Shown piece by piece: positions 61,439 to 64,000 of a stretch of DNA of 64,000 nucleotides (its first letter is position 1; every line of letters starts with the position of its first letter). This DNA comes from Microcella alkalica. Lineage in GTDB: Bacteria; Actinomycetota; Actinomycetes; Actinomycetales; Microbacteriaceae. The position numbers were made by a program, and so were the translations under genes. Location of the stretch: assembly GCF_014595885.1 (NCBI RefSeq), contig NZ_JABUKC010000003.1, forward strand, positions 372,001 through 436,000. Direction: 5' to 3'. Below the pieces are notes generated by a model. That model ran no database searches, was not told where the DNA came from, and saw nothing but the letters and a program-made list of their open reading frames with translations.

Positions 61439-64000
61439 ATGTCCCCCACCTCGAGACCGCCGTCGAGGCGCGCCATCGCCGCGCTCGCCGCCGCCGCGGT
61501 CGTTGCCCCCCTCGCCGTGAGCTCCACGCCCGCGGCCGCCGCCGAGACCGTCTCGGTGCTCGCCGACTTCGAGTCGGGCACCCCGGCCGGCTTCTTCTCC
61601 TACGGCGCGGCCGGCTTCGGCCTCGTCGAGGTCGCCCCCGGTACCCCCGACGCGAAGCCCGGGCAGACCGAGCCCGACACCGTCGTCTCGTACGGCTGGA
61701 ACGTCGCCGCCGACCCGTTCTTCGGCGGCCTCGGCGAGAACTTCGCCGGCGCCCGCGACCTGAGCGCCTTCGACGGCATCCGGTTCCTGCTCAACGGCTC
61801 GGGCAACGGCACCGCGCTGCAGTTCGAGCTCTTCGACGGCGGCGCGAACTCCGACAGCTCCGAGCGCTTCGACGCGACGATCGTCGACGACGTCGCCGGC
61901 TGGCGCGTCATCGACCTGCCCTGGTCGGCGTTCTCGCGCGCGACCGACTTCCAGCCGGGCGGCGCCCCCAACGACGGCCTGAACCTCACGACCGTCTGGG
62001 GCTACGCGCTGCCCGCCGTGTCGGGCGAGAACGTCGTGCGCGTCGACGACATCGTCGCCTACGCCGACGAAGCGCTCGCCCCCGTTGCGAGCATCGCGCC
62101 CGCGACCTCGAGCGTCATCGAGGGCCGCACCGCGACCCTCACCGTGAACCTCACCGTCGCGCCGACCGAGACCGTCACGGTCGACGTCGCCACCGCAGCC
62201 GGCTCGGCGAGCGCCGACGACTTCACCGCCGTCGCGCAGACCCTCGAGTTCGCGCCGGGCGTGACCTCGCGCACCGTCGAGGTCGTCACCGCCGACGACG
62301 CGGTCGAGGAGGGCGACGAGACCCTCACCGTGCAGCTGTCGAACCCCGCGGGCGTGCAGCTCGGCAGCGCGACGACCGCGAGCCTGAGCATCCTCGATGA
62401 TGACGGCGCGGTCGTCGGCCCGCCCACCGGCCGCACCCTGCTCATCGACGACCACGAGGCCCCGCTGACGTCCGGCGCCGACGGCGACGTGCCGCTCGGC
62501 TGGTTCGCCGCGCAGGATCCGTCGAGCTCGGTGAGCTTCGCCGCAACCGACGCTCCCCCGGCGCCCGTGCCCGGCGCGCCCGACGGCAACACGGTGCTGC
62601 GCGCCGACGCGACCGTCACGTCGTTCGGCGTCGTCGTGCGCAACTTCGCCAACGAGACCGCCGACGCGTGGACCACGCAGGACTGGTCGAGCTACGAGGG
62701 CATCGGGTTCTGGATGCTCGGCACCGGCTCGGGCACCGACCTGTTCTTCGACATCCTCGACAACCGCAACCCGGGCTCGACCCGCGACGACGCCGAGCGC
62801 TACGTCGCGAGCTTCGAGGACGACTTCGTGGGCTGGAGGTTCCTGACCTTCGACTTCGCCGACTTCACCCGCAAGGAGATCGGCAACGGCGCCCCCGCCG
62901 ACGGCCTCACGCTCACCGACATGCACGGCTACGCCTTCGGGGTGCTGCGCACGGCGGGCACGCAGACCTTCCACTACGACGACGTCACCCTCTACGGCGA
63001 GGCGGCCCCCGTGCCGCTGCAGGTCTCGTTCGACCGCGCCGGCTACGAGGTCACCGAGGGCGACGCGGCCGAGCTCGTCGTGCGGCTCAACCGCGTCGCC
63101 GAGGCCGACGTGACCGTCGAGTGGGAGGCGGTCTCGACGAGCGCCCGCACCCGCACCGAGGATCTGCCCGCGACCGAGGGCGAGGACTTCACGGCCGCCT
63201 CGGGCACCGTGACGATCCCCGCCGGCTCGCGCGAGGCATCCTTCACGGTCGAGACGCTGCAGAACGAGAAGTTCGAGGTCGACGAGACCTTCGTCGCCAC
63301 CCTCACCGACCCGGTGGGCGCCGAGTTCGGCGTCGTGCGCACGGCCGCGGTGAGCATCCAGGACGACGACGAGAAGATCGCCGGGCTCGTGGACGACTTC
63401 GAGGCGTTCCCGTGGCTCATCGACACCGCTCGTGGCACCCGTATCGAGACGCGCGACGCCGGCGGCTACGCCGGGGCCGACGCGGACGAGACCATCCTCG
63501 ACATCGCGTTCCGCGGCAACGGCGGAATCACGCGGCCGATCGAGGGCGGGCAGGACTGGTCGACCGCCGACGGGCTGTCGTTCTGGGTGAACAGCAGCAA
63601 GCCGAACCAGCGCATCACCGTCGGCATCGCCGACAACGGTGCGCCCGACGGCGGGCCCGACACCTGGGTTCCGGTGTGGAGCGACGAGTTCGAGGGCGAG
63701 GCCGGCCAGCCGGCGAACCCCGACAACTGGACGTACGAGACCGGCGGGTGGGGCTGGGGCAACGACGAGCTGCAGTACTACACCGACTCGACCGAGAACG
63801 CCGCGCTCGACGGCGAGGGGAACCTCGTCATCACCGCTCGCGAGATCGACCCCGCGACCACCGACCTCGAGTGCTGGTACGGCCCGTGCGAGTACACCTC
63901 GGCGCGCCTCATCAGCGAGAACAAGCAGGAGTTCGAGTACGGGCGCATCGAGTCGCGCGTCAAGGTGCCGCAGGGCAGCGGCATCTGGCCCGCCGTCTGG
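61439..64000 (+). CDS. Large secreted GH16 beta-glucanase, N-terminal part (cut by window end)
   Basis: The visible 854 residues start with a signal peptide (ending AAAAET, about 37), then CBM11/CIA30-like domain 1 (about 40-215), Calx-beta domain 1 (about 218-322), CBM11-like domain 2 (about 333-520), Calx-beta domain 2 (about 522-640), a shortened third CBM-like segment (about 645-740), and a GH16 domain from VWSDEFEGE (about 744). GH16 features include NWTYETGGWGWGNDELQYYT and KVPQGSGIWPAVW; the catalytic GEIDIME region lies beyond base 64000. It should degrade laminarin or other beta-1,3-glucans outside the cell. The CebR-type box implies induction by beta-glucan sugars. Confidence 0.93.
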   Translation, partial: MSPTSRPPSRRAIAALAAAAVVAPLAVSSTPAAAAETVSVLADFESGTPAGFFSYGAAGFGLVEVAPGTPDAKPGQTEPDTVVSYGWNVAADPFFGGLGENFAGARDLSAFDGIRFLLNGSGNGTALQFELFDGGANSDSSERFDATIVDDVAGWRVIDLPWSAFSRATDFQPGGAPNDGLNLTTVWGYALPAVSGENVVRVDDIVAYADEALAPVASIAPATSSVIEGRTATLTVNLTVAPTETVTVDVATAAGSASADDFTAVAQTLEFAPGVTSRTVEVVTADDAVEEGDETLTVQLSNPAGVQLGSATTASLSILDDDGAVVGPPTGRTLLIDDHEAPLTSGADGDVPLGWFAAQDPSSSVSFAATDAPPAPVPGAPDGNTVLRADATVTSFGVVVRNFANETADAWTTQDWSSYEGIGFWMLGTGSGTDLFFDILDNRNPGSTRDDAERYVASFEDDFVGWRFLTFDFADFTRKEIGNGAPADGLTLTDMHGYAFGVLRTAGTQTFHYDDVTLYGEAAPVPLQVSFDRAGYEVTEGDAAELVVRLNRVAEADVTVEWEAVSTSARTRTEDLPATEGEDFTAASGTVTIPAGSREASFTVETLQNEKFEVDETFVATLTDPVGAEFGVVRTAAVSIQDDDEKIAGLVDDFEAFPWLIDTARGTRIETRDAGGYAGADADETILDIAFRGNGGITRPIEGGQDWSTADGLSFWVNSSKPNQRITVGIADNGAPDGGPDTWVPVWSDEFEGEAGQPANPDNWTYETGGWGWGNDELQYYTDSTENAALDGEGNLVITAREIDPATTDLECWYGPCEYTSARLISENKQEFEYGRIESRVKVPQGSGIWPAVW

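Overview
The window is very GC-rich DNA (roughly 70% by eye) packed with genes that start at GTG as often as ATG, overlap by 4 bp (ATGA/GTGA), and have actinobacterial -10 boxes of the TANNNT type. The gene order ftsH-folE-folP-folB-folK-DUF3180-PH-PH-DUF2520-panC with tilS, hpt, ppa and lysS nearby is typical of Actinobacteria. Frequent GGATGC/GCATCC words and the repertoire of RipA-like NlpC/P60, M23, KatG, ExeM-type nuclease and GH16 proteins suggest a member of the Microbacteriaceae. That placement is an inference; no 16S gene is present.

Layout. 1-19.7 kb is a core chromosome block: a cut secreted protein, lysS plus a small membrane protein, panC, the folate/ftsH operon, hpt, a lipoprotein, tilS, ppa, a toroid-fold protein of squalene-cyclase type, and two tandem cell-wall hydrolases. 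20.0-20.3 kb holds tRNA-Glu, tRNA-Asp and tRNA-Phe. 20.5-36.4 kb is a mixed region with katG, an HNH endonuclease that looks acquired, small redox proteins (rhodanese, glutaredoxin-like, thioredoxin), hydrolase, SDR, acyl-CoA oxidase, acyltransferase, recQ, cysK-cysE and a zinc metallopeptidase. 36.5-47 kb carries a 1346-residue secreted nuclease/5'-nucleotidase, an EamA exporter, a repeat-rich intergenic stretch, a DEAD-box helicase, an esterase lipoprotein and a voltage-gated channel. 47-54.8 kb carries an RND pump, a YczE-like protein, a TipA-type MerR regulator, a DUF4097-PadR operon and a crcB pair. 54.8-64 kb is carbohydrate acquisition: a lacI-ABC transporter operon, a divergent debranching-type glycosidase, and the start of a large secreted GH16 protein cut by the window end.

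Regulation is unusually readable. About ten genes have a TANNNT box exactly 6 nt (two have 7 nt) before the start codon, the signature of leaderless mRNAs. Candidate operators include a CsoR/CstR-like palindrome before thioredoxin, tandem PadR-type palindromes before DUF4097-padR, a 19-bp-spacer MerR promoter, a TetR-type palindrome near the RND pump, a LacI palindrome in the sugar locus and a CebR-type box before GH16. Two intergenic regions share a 59-nt palindromic repeat.

I found no phage, insertion sequence, CRISPR array or recognisable defence island apart from the lone HNH endonuclease. The best candidates for something under-described are the palindromic repeat family, the channel with an atypical selectivity filter, and the PadR-controlled DUF4097 operon.
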